This document shows, piece after piece, positions 17,990-27,600 of a stretch of DNA of 64,000 nt. How positions within the stretch are numbered: position 1 is the stretch's first letter; each line of letters opens with the position of its first letter. The stretch comes from CAIWXH01 sp964555675 (lineage in GTDB: Bacteria; Chloroflexota; Chloroflexia; Chloroflexales; Chloroflexaceae): positions 1-64,000 of the forward strand of contig CAZKTU010000001.1 in assembly GCA_964555675.1 (NCBI GenBank), written 5' to 3'. The notes under the pieces are model-generated. The model was not told the origin of the DNA, searched no databases, and worked only from the letters and a program-made list of their open reading frames with translations. Both the position numbers and the translations under genes were made by a program.

Positions 17990-19882
17990 TTATTTAGTTA
18001 ATTCTTTGACTGTTAAACAAAAATTACTTATATTATAATTAATTCCTGCTGTAATTACAGTATTAACTAATTTAACTAAAATAATTAGATTGAGAGTTCC
18101 TGTTGTAATAAATGTTGATGATATATGAGCAGAATAATTTCCACCAGTAATAAATGTTAATGGAAATCTAGATTTAAAAGTTAAATTATCATATATTTGT
18201 ATAAAATCTTGTTGTCTAGAATTTGCAGGAGTTACTTCTATTATATCGATATCAAATGAAATATTAGTTTCCCATACAGAAGATACAGTGGAAATGGCTG
18301 TTATATTATTTCCACCTGCATTGATAGTTAATTTAGGATTAGATATGCTATTACTAGTTAAACAAAAATTTAAATTACTTGTAACGCCTCCTAAATTAGC
18401 TATTATAACTCCATTACCAGATGAATCATATATAGATCCGCCAATAACAAATGGATATAACGAATTTATAGAAGTACAAAATATATTTCCAGATTCTCCG
18501 CTTAATACAATATTATTTGCATTTCCAGAAGATCTAACATGAATAGTTCCACCCGTTGCTGCATTTCCTGGTACAATTTGTACAGTTTCAGTAGCGGCAG
18601 TATTTAAATATATATGTTTTCCATTATTATGATCTGAACTAAAATATGAAGTGTTATCGCTTCTTCTTTGGTTATAATTTCCATTTGAATCTATATTTAT
18701 TCTTGTATTACCCGCATTATCTTTTAATAAAAATGCATTAGTACTATATAAAGGATCTGATATAGTTAACGATTTAAATGAAACTGCACCTGTTGTATTT
18801 AAATTTTGATTATAAGTTCCTCCGCCTCCCCCTCCTACAACTGGTACACCATTAACATTTAACGTTCCTGCTATATTAACAGTCCCAGATATCGCAATAA
18901 TTCTTGTTGAAAATACAGCATCAATCATAACATCCGTTGGTGAATAATAAGCTTTCAATCCATATCCTGGATTGATAATAAATTTTTCATTAGGATTACC
19001 ATACTGAAAAATATTTATACCTTCTAAAAAATTCCAAGACCCATCTGGTAATAAAGCTGTTTTTGACCTTCCTAAATTGTCATAAAAAATTACCGAATTA
19101 TTTCCAATTTCAAATGTTTTATTATTTGAAATATTTTTTACAACTAGTTGGGAATTACTTGTAGGGTCTAATTGGATACTTCCTACAGAACTTCCTAAAT
19201 TAATAACATTTCCTGTCATATTTCCTGTAAATCTATTAACTTGAAACTTAAGATTATCAGAAGCGTCATATAATGATATACCTGTTATACCATTTGCGAT
19301 CATAATTTTACTTCCATCAGATTCTTTTAGAGAAATAGATGAATCACCATTTATATCTATTAATAATTTATCCGTACCGTTGAATTGATCTGTCATTCTT
19401 ATAGAATTAGAATTCATTATATCTCTATATTGTCCGTCGATAGAATATGTAATAAAACTTCCTCCTGTAATACTTGTAGTACCATTTGTAGTATTAATAT
19501 TAAATATAGTAGTACCTGATATAGATGGTAAGGCTCCCGAAATACCAGGAGTATATGTCGCCCCTGATGCATAAATAGTAATACCGCCAGTAGGATCGAT
19601 ATTAATAGTAGGATTTGGAAGTTTTGTTCCTCCTGAACTACCATTTGCACCCGATGCTCCGCCAATAGTTACACCGCCAATAGTTACACCGCCGCTTGGC
19701 GTAACTGATTGAGAATCTTTAAGTTTTTTCCAATCATCAGATGTTATAACAGATCCATCAATTTTAAATGTAGAATTTGCTCCCGTATATCCTAATATAA
19801 ATGATGATGTACCAATATTTCCAAAAATCCCATTTACAGAATTAATAAAATTATAGTATCCATCTTTTTGGTTTGAGGACAT
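17990..19882 (-). CDS. Large beta-rich fibre/virion protein
   Basis: 630 residues, Asn/Ser/Thr/Gly/Ile-rich without collagen triplets. It has phage-tail-fibre-like strand-turn repeats (KIDGSVITSDD, NITGTLNVNG, LKDNAGNTRINIDSNGNY, IHVRSSGNANNIVLSG). A glycine hinge (GGGGGGTYNQNLNTT) precedes a segment that matches the neighbour (TYNQNLNTTGAVSFKSL versus TYDQSLNTTNSVIFKTL). The last ~130 residues are a separate beta-domain. It is probably co-expressed with the collagen-like gene after it. Fibre or surface role is inferred. Confidence 0.75.
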   Translation of the reverse strand: MSSNQKDGYYNFINSVNGIFGNIGTSSFILGYTGANSTFKIDGSVITSDDWKKLKDSQSVTPSGGVTIGGVTIGGASGANGSSGGTKLPNPTINIDPTGGITIYASGATYTPGISGALPSISGTTIFNINTTNGTTSITGGSFITYSIDGQYRDIMNSNSIRMTDQFNGTDKLLIDINGDSSISLKESDGSKIMIANGITGISLYDASDNLKFQVNRFTGNMTGNVINLGSSVGSIQLDPTSNSQLVVKNISNNKTFEIGNNSVIFYDNLGRSKTALLPDGSWNFLEGINIFQYGNPNEKFIINPGYGLKAYYSPTDVMIDAVFSTRIIAISGTVNIAGTLNVNGVPVVGGGGGGTYNQNLNTTGAVSFKSLTISDPLYSTNAFLLKDNAGNTRINIDSNGNYNQRRSDNTSYFSSDHNNGKHIYLNTAATETVQIVPGNAATGGTIHVRSSGNANNIVLSGESGNIFCTSINSLYPFVIGGSIYDSSGNGVIIANLGGVTSNLNFCLTSNSISNPKLTINAGGNNITAISTVSSVWETNISFDIDIIEVTPANSRQQDFIQIYDNLTFKSRFPLTFITGGNYSAHISSTFITTGTLNLIILVKLVNTVITAGINYNISNFCLTVKELTK

Positions 19883-19894
19883 TTATTATATATT

Positions 19895-19906
19895 AAAAAT
19901 GAAATT
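19895..19906 (+). promoter_or_regulatory. Early-type promoter element
   Basis: AAAAATGAAATT, about 24 bp before the ATG at 19930, in a divergent intergenic space. Confidence 0.4.
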
Positions 19907-19929
19907 AATAAAATAATTTATTAGAAAAA

Positions 19930-20976
19930 ATGGAATTAATTAATTTTTTTAATGAAAGGACTTTTAATAATTTTAAAATAATATATGATTTAGATTTATC
20001 TATAATGCTATCACAAAAATTAATTAGTAATAAGATTATTGATAATATTGATAATAATTATCAGATTAATAATAGATCTGTAAAATTGTTATTCTATTTC
20101 TGGGATACATATTTAGATTTTGAAAACGAATTCATTTCATGTATGTTATATATCTATGTCAAAAATTATGATCAATTTCTAACACTCATTAATAATCTAC
20201 AAATTAATAAAAAATCTGTTAAATTAATGTTACTATTTTTAGAATTAAAAGATACTAAATTATTTAAATTAATTGTAGAAAAATTTGCAAATCAACTCAA
20301 AAAAGATAAAAGTTCTATGGAAAATTCTGAAGATTTCTATTTTAACTTATCTTGTTTATCCCTTTTTTTACCTTCTGAAAAAAGTTATTATAATAGAGAA
20401 TTTGGATTATCATATAGCATTGCTTCAAAATTAAATTGCAATATTGCCAAATATAGAAAACAATATATTTCACCATTAAGAAAAATGATCATTTCAGATC
20501 CTTATAAACTTTTAATGGTTAAACAGACTATAGAGCATGATATAAAATTATGTTTTACAGATGGCAAATTGTGTTTTCAAAATAATTACGAATCTACTTT
20601 AATTAGTAAATTTGAACATATATTAAGTATACCATATTTAAAAGATGATTTTAATATAGATTTAGATATAGAAAATTTTATTTTATCTATTCAATATATT
20701 ATTCTAAAATGTGAAATATATAATACGAAAAAACATACTAATGGTTATAATTTATTGTTATCTTCTAAGAATTATCCTCAATTAGTTAACGAAATAGAAA
20801 AAGATTATGATGTAAAAATAACTCATTATTGGAATATGAAATCTAAAAAAGATAATATTTATATTATTAATGATATAACTATTATTGAAGGATGTTCTGT
20901 TCAGTTAGTTTCATATATTTTATCAACGGTGTTAGATATTACATTAGAAAATTTTATTAATTATCTAATTAGATAA
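19930..20976 (+). CDS. Hypothetical protein (348 aa)
   Basis: Mostly helical, Leu/Ile/Lys/Asn-rich protein; helix-turn-helix pairs (NNRSVKLLFYFWDTYLDFE and NKKSVKLMLLFLELKDTKL) look like degenerate ankyrin- or HEAT-type repeats in the first third. A C-terminal region (HYWNMKSKKDNIYIIND) is more mixed. No family assigned. Early-type promoter upstream suggests expression before virion assembly. Confidence 0.6.
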   Translation: MELINFFNERTFNNFKIIYDLDLSIMLSQKLISNKIIDNIDNNYQINNRSVKLLFYFWDTYLDFENEFISCMLYIYVKNYDQFLTLINNLQINKKSVKLMLLFLELKDTKLFKLIVEKFANQLKKDKSSMENSEDFYFNLSCLSLFLPSEKSYYNREFGLSYSIASKLNCNIAKYRKQYISPLRKMIISDPYKLLMVKQTIEHDIKLCFTDGKLCFQNNYESTLISKFEHILSIPYLKDDFNIDLDIENFILSIQYIILKCEIYNTKKHTNGYNLLLSSKNYPQLVNEIEKDYDVKITHYWNMKSKKDNIYIINDITIIEGCSVQLVSYILSTVLDITLENFINYLIR

Positions 20977-20990
20977 TTTTTTTAATGTAA

Positions 20991-21007
20991 TTTACTCATT
21001 GAGTAAA
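20991..21007. terminator. 3' hairpin between convergent genes
   Basis: Stem TTTACTC/GAGTAAA, loop ATT. Confidence 0.6.
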
Positions 21008-21008
21008 A

Positions 21009-21581
21009 TTATAACGTTCTTATCCATTTTTCTAAATCTTTCACAGTCTTATCTCCTTCATATATTTCTCCTGTTGGTTTACCATTAATATATACATGAA
21101 TAGATGGGAAATATGGGACTAAACTGGGAAATTGTTCTCTCATTTTTGCTAAATGGGATTTGTTTCTTTTATTATTCATAGGTCCTTCGCAATTAAATGA
21201 GTATATCTTGATACTATTTTTCTTTTTTGCAAATTTATTAGCCAATTCCTTCCAAATTTCTTTGGTTCTTACACAATGACCACACCATGGTGCATAATAT
21301 AATACTATACTTTTTGATCTATCTTTTAAACACCATATATTAATAGGGTCATAATCTAATGGTGTTAATTCTTTATTGCCATTTACATTATCAAAAAAAT
21401 TATCATTAGGATCTTTATCTAGATTTTCAATTACTCTATTTTTAATTAATGGTGGTATAGAACTTAAAATGTGTGGAGAATTTTTTATATCTTCTCTTGT
21501 ATAAGCTATTGATGTAGTATCATCAACAGAAATGAGAAATATATCTTTCTCTTTATTTGTATCATGTTGAATAATATTCAT
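21009..21581 (-). CDS. Thioredoxin/PDI-like oxidoreductase
   Basis: 190 residues. A thioredoxin fold fills residues ~85-190: VLYYAPWCGHC with the CxxC active site (WCGHC at 99-103), as in protein disulfide isomerases, and a later cis-proline region (PYFPSIHVYINGK). The first ~80 residues are a virus-specific extension without a clear signal peptide, so it probably acts in the cytosol or virion. Large DNA viruses use such proteins in cytosolic disulfide formation of virion proteins; no Erv1-like partner is visible here. Confidence 0.88.
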   Translation of the reverse strand: MNIIQHDTNKEKDIFLISVDDTTSIAYTREDIKNSPHILSSIPPLIKNRVIENLDKDPNDNFFDNVNGNKELTPLDYDPINIWCLKDRSKSIVLYYAPWCGHCVRTKEIWKELANKFAKKKNSIKIYSFNCEGPMNNKRNKSHLAKMREQFPSLVPYFPSIHVYINGKPTGEIYEGDKTVKDLEKWIRTL

Positions 21582-21629
21582 TTATTATATATTTAATAAT
21601 CATTTTATTATATTTTATTAATATAATAA

Positions 21630-21788
21630 ATGTACCAACCAATCGGATATATTGATGAATATATGCCTAAAAACTATACTAAAAATTATACTTTAATTAT
21701 TGCAATTATACTAATATTAATTGCATTAATAATAAGTGGATATTTCATATATAAATCATATAAAAAACAAAAAGAACATAATAATTAA
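21630..21788 (+). CDS. Small single-pass membrane protein (52 aa)
   Basis: Reads MYQPIGYIDEYMPKNYTK, then a transmembrane segment (LIIAIILILIALIISGYFI, ~22-41), then a basic tail (YKSYKKQKEHNN). The ATG sits in AATATAATAAATG, the same context as several confirmed starts, and a family hairpin follows the stop. These three signs support a real gene despite its size. Typical of small virion membrane proteins. Confidence 0.68.
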   Translation: MYQPIGYIDEYMPKNYTKNYTLIIAIILILIALIISGYFIYKSYKKQKEHNN

Positions 21789-21806
21789 AGTGTATTAAAA
21801 GTTATA

Positions 21807-21821
21807 TTACTCAATGAGTAA
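21807..21821 (+). terminator. 3' hairpin
   Basis: Stem TTACTC/GAGTAA, loop AAT, between tandem plus-strand genes. Confidence 0.55.
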
Positions 21822-21847
21822 AAAATATTATTATTTTATATTAATAA

Positions 21848-24136
21848 ATGTATAAAGAATTTCCTTTTATTCCATCATTTAATAATGGTAAGAAAGATAT
21901 AAGAGAAGAAATTTATAAAAGTGTATATTCCGATGAACTTTCACAAAACAAAAAAATCAGACTAGAATCTAATAGCGAACGTATTAAAATACGGACACAA
22001 TTCCCAAAAATAAAAGATCAGAAATATATTCATGCAATATGGTATTTTTTTATTAAGAAATATTCTGAGAGTAATCAATTTAATATTAATTTTAATGAAA
22101 TTATGGCAAAAGGTGATTATGAATCGACATTACAAATATTAAAAAAAGCAGCAGAAGATTATGATAAAGTAAAAAATGTTGAAAAAGAGATCGATTTCGA
22201 GTATAATTCTCTTAGACAAAAAATACCAATTGAAAAATATGAAATCGTATCTGAACAATTAATATTTGAATTAAAAAATATTACACCTGTACAATTATTT
22301 GATAAATTAATATGTGAAAATTCTATACCATTTGCAGCATTAAGATGGAAAGGTAAATACTATTACAAAGCAAATAAAATTAATAAACCTAAACCGGAAT
22401 GGCTACAAATGAATTTAGAAACAGAAGCTGTTATGGGTTTTATTATAGATTGTATTGGCGAAGGGGTAAAAACTAAAATGGAAACAAAAAGGTATCAAAA
22501 ATGTTACCTTGTAGAAAATGTTGATATGACTAAAGATGTTAAATATAAATTAATTATCAACTATAATACATTATTCGGGTTAAACAATCAAGGTGTCAAT
22601 AAAATTATAGAAAAATATTTCAATTTAGTTCCTTCAGAATTAACAATGGTAAATTCAAATATTTCTGTTAAAATAGAGATTAAAAATTTTAATTATGATA
22701 AGGTATCATTTGCAGATTTTATTACATTTCATCCAAATATTCGTAATATGATATTTGCTGAAGAATCTCATAATTCTATGATTTCTAAAGCTATATCATC
22801 GTTCTATTTAGTTAAAGAACTTGGAAAAGAATTGTTACCTTTAAATTCTATTACAACTACATTCATACAAGAAGGAAATTCAATTTTTGTTTATATGAAG
22901 CATGTTGAAAATTTAGAAATGTTAAAAATTTATACTGAAAGATACAATAAAATTTTAAATATTTATCATAATAATATTCAACAATTATTACAATTTTATA
23001 TTGATGTTCTTTTATTAAATAATGAACCATCTATATATGATTATATTAAAAGAGTTAAATCAAAAAACACATCGATGGGAATATATAATATTGATGATAG
23101 ATTAAAAAAGATAAAAAATGCATTAGGGGATGGTGATGAAAATTTAGGTAAAAAAGAATATGATAGATTATTCAAAGCAAGAGATGATGAAGTTAAATTT
23201 CAATATACAAGCGTTTGTCCTATAGAAAAACGCCCATATATTGTTAATGACGAAACAAGAGAAGAATTTGAACAAGCTAAAAACGAATATATGAATGTTA
23301 TCGGTAGAGATGAATATACAGAAGAAGAATTAAAAGAAATAGAATCAACACTTGAATTAAAATGGCCTGAGACTGATAATGCAAAAATTTATGCTTGTAT
23401 ACCAAGAAAAACAGAAGCAGAACAAAAATATATGTATCCTCATCTAACTACAAAAGGCCAGAGACCTTGCTGTACAACCATTAATGGTCTGGAAAAAAGA
23501 GAAAAAGATAAATCAACGAACTATAGTCAAATGCCTATTCTTATGAAACCAAATGTTCCATTTGGAAGGAGAACTATGAATTTACCGTTTCAATTTAATA
23601 AAATAATACGAATATTACATCATAATCATACTTTATATAATAGACACGGTCTTGGAACTTCTTTAGATACAATATTTAGAGCATTTATGTATCTCATCCC
23701 AACTAATAGAAATATAAATGAACAATTATTAGATGTTCAATCTAATATAGTTAAAACAACATTTAATATTCCTATAGATGAATACCTTGAACCTTTTATA
23801 TATGCACCTATTCTTATACCATTGTTTTTTAAATCTGATAATAAGAAAGCAGAAATTAATATTATATTTTTTGAATTATTAAATAATAAATCTGAATGCG
23901 AATTAAGATTTAATACGTCATCTAATACATTCAATAAAAATAATTTAAGTTTAATTATTTTTTATTATATTGATACGAAAACCGGACATAAAATATGCGA
24001 ATTGATATCATATAATGGTGAATTTTTATTTACACCAAATAACAAAGATAATAAAGAATTTATAGAATTATTAGGTGATATGATTGAAAACGGGTTCAAT
24101 ACTCATATTATATATGATAAATTGTCATATATTTAA
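21848..24136 (+). CDS. Candidate early transcription factor large subunit (VETF-L-like)
   Basis: 762 residues, Lys/Glu-rich and mostly helical. A Cys-containing part (VCPIEKRPYIV, then IYACIPRKTE ... YPHL ... RPCCTT, residues ~455-545) resembles the C..YP..G...PCC pattern I associate with NCLDV proteins related to poxvirus A7/ASFV G1340L, the large subunit of the early transcription factor. This is motif-level only, and the protein is shorter than many of those homologues. If correct, it would recognise the AAAAATGAAAA elements found in this window. It could instead be an unrelated conserved NCLDV protein. Confidence 0.45.
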   Translation: MYKEFPFIPSFNNGKKDIREEIYKSVYSDELSQNKKIRLESNSERIKIRTQFPKIKDQKYIHAIWYFFIKKYSESNQFNINFNEIMAKGDYESTLQILKKAAEDYDKVKNVEKEIDFEYNSLRQKIPIEKYEIVSEQLIFELKNITPVQLFDKLICENSIPFAALRWKGKYYYKANKINKPKPEWLQMNLETEAVMGFIIDCIGEGVKTKMETKRYQKCYLVENVDMTKDVKYKLIINYNTLFGLNNQGVNKIIEKYFNLVPSELTMVNSNISVKIEIKNFNYDKVSFADFITFHPNIRNMIFAEESHNSMISKAISSFYLVKELGKELLPLNSITTTFIQEGNSIFVYMKHVENLEMLKIYTERYNKILNIYHNNIQQLLQFYIDVLLLNNEPSIYDYIKRVKSKNTSMGIYNIDDRLKKIKNALGDGDENLGKKEYDRLFKARDDEVKFQYTSVCPIEKRPYIVNDETREEFEQAKNEYMNVIGRDEYTEEELKEIESTLELKWPETDNAKIYACIPRKTEAEQKYMYPHLTTKGQRPCCTTINGLEKREKDKSTNYSQMPILMKPNVPFGRRTMNLPFQFNKIIRILHHNHTLYNRHGLGTSLDTIFRAFMYLIPTNRNINEQLLDVQSNIVKTTFNIPIDEYLEPFIYAPILIPLFFKSDNKKAEINIIFFELLNNKSECELRFNTSSNTFNKNNLSLIIFYYIDTKTGHKICELISYNGEFLFTPNNKDNKEFIELLGDMIENGFNTHIIYDKLSYI

Positions 24137-24150
24137 TTATGATTAAAATG

Positions 24151-24178
24151 TTATTAAAATAAATATTTATTTTAATAA
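24151..24178 (+). terminator. 28-bp perfect palindrome at a gene end
   Basis: Arms TTATTAAAATAAAT and its complement, no loop, between two tandem plus-strand genes and only 3 bp before the next ATG. Confidence 0.45.
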
Positions 24179-24181
24179 AAG

Positions 24182-24592
24182 ATGAATAATGTATTAGATT
24201 GGAATAAATTACAAAATTATACTAATGTTTATGATTCGCATAATCAAGCACAAAATAATATTAATTTTAGAAGAATAAGCATAGAAAATGCTACTTCTCA
24301 TACGCTAGCAATATTTATATCAGATAAGTTAACTGGTGATAAACTGAAACCTCAATTTTTCTTAAGACCCAAAGAATCGCAAGCTGTAGCTGTAAATGCT
24401 GCTGGTTGTGGTATCGAACAATATATAAGAATTTTAGGATTAGATAAATATGGAAATTACAAAGAAATAGGTCAGCCATCTTCAATAGTAAGTACATATA
24501 ATCAATTTGTTATCCGAGAAGGATCTGCAGGATTAGGTAGAGATTACGGTATTTTTGTTTATCCATATTATCAGGCATCTTTTAGAGCATAA
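24182..24592 (+). CDS. Hypothetical protein, probable virion component (136 aa)
   Basis: Beta-rich with balanced composition (SHTLAIFISDKLTGDKLK, FLRPKESQAVAVNAAGCG, GSAGLGRDYGIFVYPYY). The composition is less Asn/Ile-biased than neighbours and resembles structural proteins. No family recognised. Confidence 0.6.
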   Translation: MNNVLDWNKLQNYTNVYDSHNQAQNNINFRRISIENATSHTLAIFISDKLTGDKLKPQFFLRPKESQAVAVNAAGCGIEQYIRILGLDKYGNYKEIGQPSSIVSTYNQFVIREGSAGLGRDYGIFVYPYYQASFRA

Positions 24593-24610
24593 ATTACTCA
24601 TTGAGTAATT
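24592..24610. terminator. 3' hairpin between convergent genes
   Basis: Stem AATTACTC/GAGTAATT, loop ATT. Confidence 0.62.
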
Positions 24611-24615
24611 ATAAT

Positions 24616-27600
24616 TTAAATTAATGTTAAATTTGATGTATCAAGTTTGTTTGATGTAAAAATACTAAATATCGATTTAGTAATATCACCTATAGTACCT
24701 GGAGAGTTATTAATTTCTAATAAATATAATTTCATATCATCTGTAATTAGAATATCTATTCCAAACTGTGCATAACATGTTAAATTTTGTTGTTCGATAA
24801 TATCTTTCGAAGACTCAAAAACATACTTATTAATTAACGGTTTAATATATTGTTTTGAAAAATCTATAATTTTATTATTAATAGATTTAATATCAAGCCG
24901 TGGCGTATTTTCTAATAACATTTGATTAAATTGTGTAGTTTCTCTGCCATGAAGATTTGTAACATGAATATTATTATCTAAATTATTAATGTCGAATTTT
25001 TTATCGCTAATTCTCAACATAATACTATTATACATATAAATTTCATTATTGTATAATATATAATTTACTCTCATATCAAATTTACACCCATTTAATAATT
25101 GAGGATTTTTAATATATTCCTGAATTACACTCTGGGTTGTGATATTAATATCATTTTTATAGTTTAATTTAATACCTATTCCTCCATAGTTATGTGAAGG
25201 TTTTATTATATAAAGTTTATTTTCATCTAAAAGTGATCGATCAAAATTATTATCATCCGCATTGATAGTTTGAGGGATTATACTTAATGCATTTATCGAT
25301 TTAACGGCTTCTGGTAATTTATCTTTGAAATGTAAAGTATTATCACCGGGATATTTATTAATTACTTTATTTTTATACGTATCATCATCAAAGTTAAATT
25401 TATATTTAACAATGATATCAGCGGTTTCGTAATTATCAACAATTTTAAATCCTGTCTTATATGCAAATAATGTTAAATTATTTGCATCAAAATATGAAGG
25501 ATTAATATATATTAATTTACTAGTATTAAGTGGTAAATTTTCATTATTATATACAGTTCTATTAGTAATGAAATTCATTTCAATGTTATCAGGAATATTA
25601 AATATATTTTGATTTGAAAACCAAAGATTTGTTAAATATAGATAATCTTTTTCATCCGGATAACCGGGATTCGAGTTAATTTCTAATAATTTAATTTCGT
25701 TATTATTTGTAACTATTAAATCTATTCCAAATCTTTGGAATGATGTTAAATTAGGATACAAAAAAGTCTTAGTATTATAATCATAATATTTTTTGACTAC
25801 CATTTCAGAAATAACAGGAATGACATATTTCATAATAAATAATTTAACATTATGAGATAGATCATAATTTTCTCCTGGAGTAATAAGATTGACGTATCTT
25901 TTAGAATTATTAGTAATTTGTCTCTTATCAAAATTAGTAATATGAACAAGTTCGTTACTGCTATTAATATCATACTCTTCATCACTTACTCTTAATAACA
26001 TATTATTATAAATCCAAATTCCTCCTCTTGAATTTACAATAATATTTACTCTTAAATCAAATTTACAATCATATCCTTTAGTAAGATGTTTAATAGTTTT
26101 AACATTTGTAATATATTCTTGTACGATATAATTATTATAATCTTTAACTTGTAAATTAAAATCTTTACCATTCATTACTTTAATACCTTGCCCTCCAAAT
26201 GAAGATCGCGGTTTAATAATAATCTTTGGTAATTTTGTAAACTCAATGATAGAACTATTATTAATTTCGTTCCAAGTTTTTGGAAGTATATTATTAATAT
26301 TAATATTATATTGACTACACCATTGCTTATAAGTAATATATAATGAATCTTTATTAGTAATAAGATTATGATCGGGGAAAAGATTTAATATTTTAGTATT
26401 TGGTTCAATAGGCTTATTAATATTATAAAAAATGGGGGAAGCAACGGATTTAAAGTAATTACTTATATTATCATTTTTAACAAAAACAGCATAATAACTT
26501 CTGATATCCTTAGTAGGCTTTGTAATATATGCAAGTTTAAATCCAATATTTTCAATGATATTTATCATATCATATTGACTGAGATATTTTGAATATTGTT
26601 CTTTAAAAGATGCATATTCTATTTCTTCATTCCAAGACATAGCATATAAACCATGTAAAATATCTAACATCAAACTTATCGACGGTGATGTACAATCATG
26701 TTCACGGATAATGAATATTCCATCATCCTTTAACATTCTATAAATATCAACTATAGATTTTACCATATCCCGAATATGATGTAATGCCATGAATGTAGTT
26801 ATAATATCTTGAGATTTATCATTATATGGATATGGTTTATTAATATCAGTAATTAATGTAAAATTAAAATCAGGATTTTCATATGGAACTATATCGCATC
26901 CATGTATATTTTTGATATTAAACATACTACCAATAGCCGATGTAATTTTACCTTCTCCGCATCCAATATCAAGATAAGATCTATTTTCTATATTTTTAGT
27001 AGATTCTATATACTCAGAAAAAATAGGTAATAAATATTTAACTCTATAACTTGCTCTTGATGGAACTGTTATTCCATAAGATTTAACTTCATGATCAACT
27101 GTATTTTCTGTTTTATTAAACTTTATAATTTTACTTCTGATATTATTATATATAACATCATCATCTAAATCATAATTAGCTTCATCAAATATTATATCAC
27201 TAATAATCTTTTTAATCTCATCTTGTAATTTAGAAAAAATGGTTCCATATAAAATACTTATAAAATGATTTTTAATTTCACGAATATTTAAAATTTTTCT
27301 TAAATCTATAAACTGTCTTCCAGATTGAGGAGAATTATACATTTTTTCTATACCTAATTCTGAAATATCTGATGAAATGTTATTATTAACAGGTTCTTTC
27401 AATGATGCTTTCATAATTAATTTAGCATCTTCCCATCTATTAACTATTCTGATATTTTTAATCTTATTAAAAATATCTAGTAATTTATTTCTGCTATCAA
27501 TATTATTAGATATAAATATATTAAATTCTGTAGCATTGTTAAATCGAGAAATATTTGTTTGAGTATTGATAATTGAATCGTCTTTTTTGGAAAATTTCTT

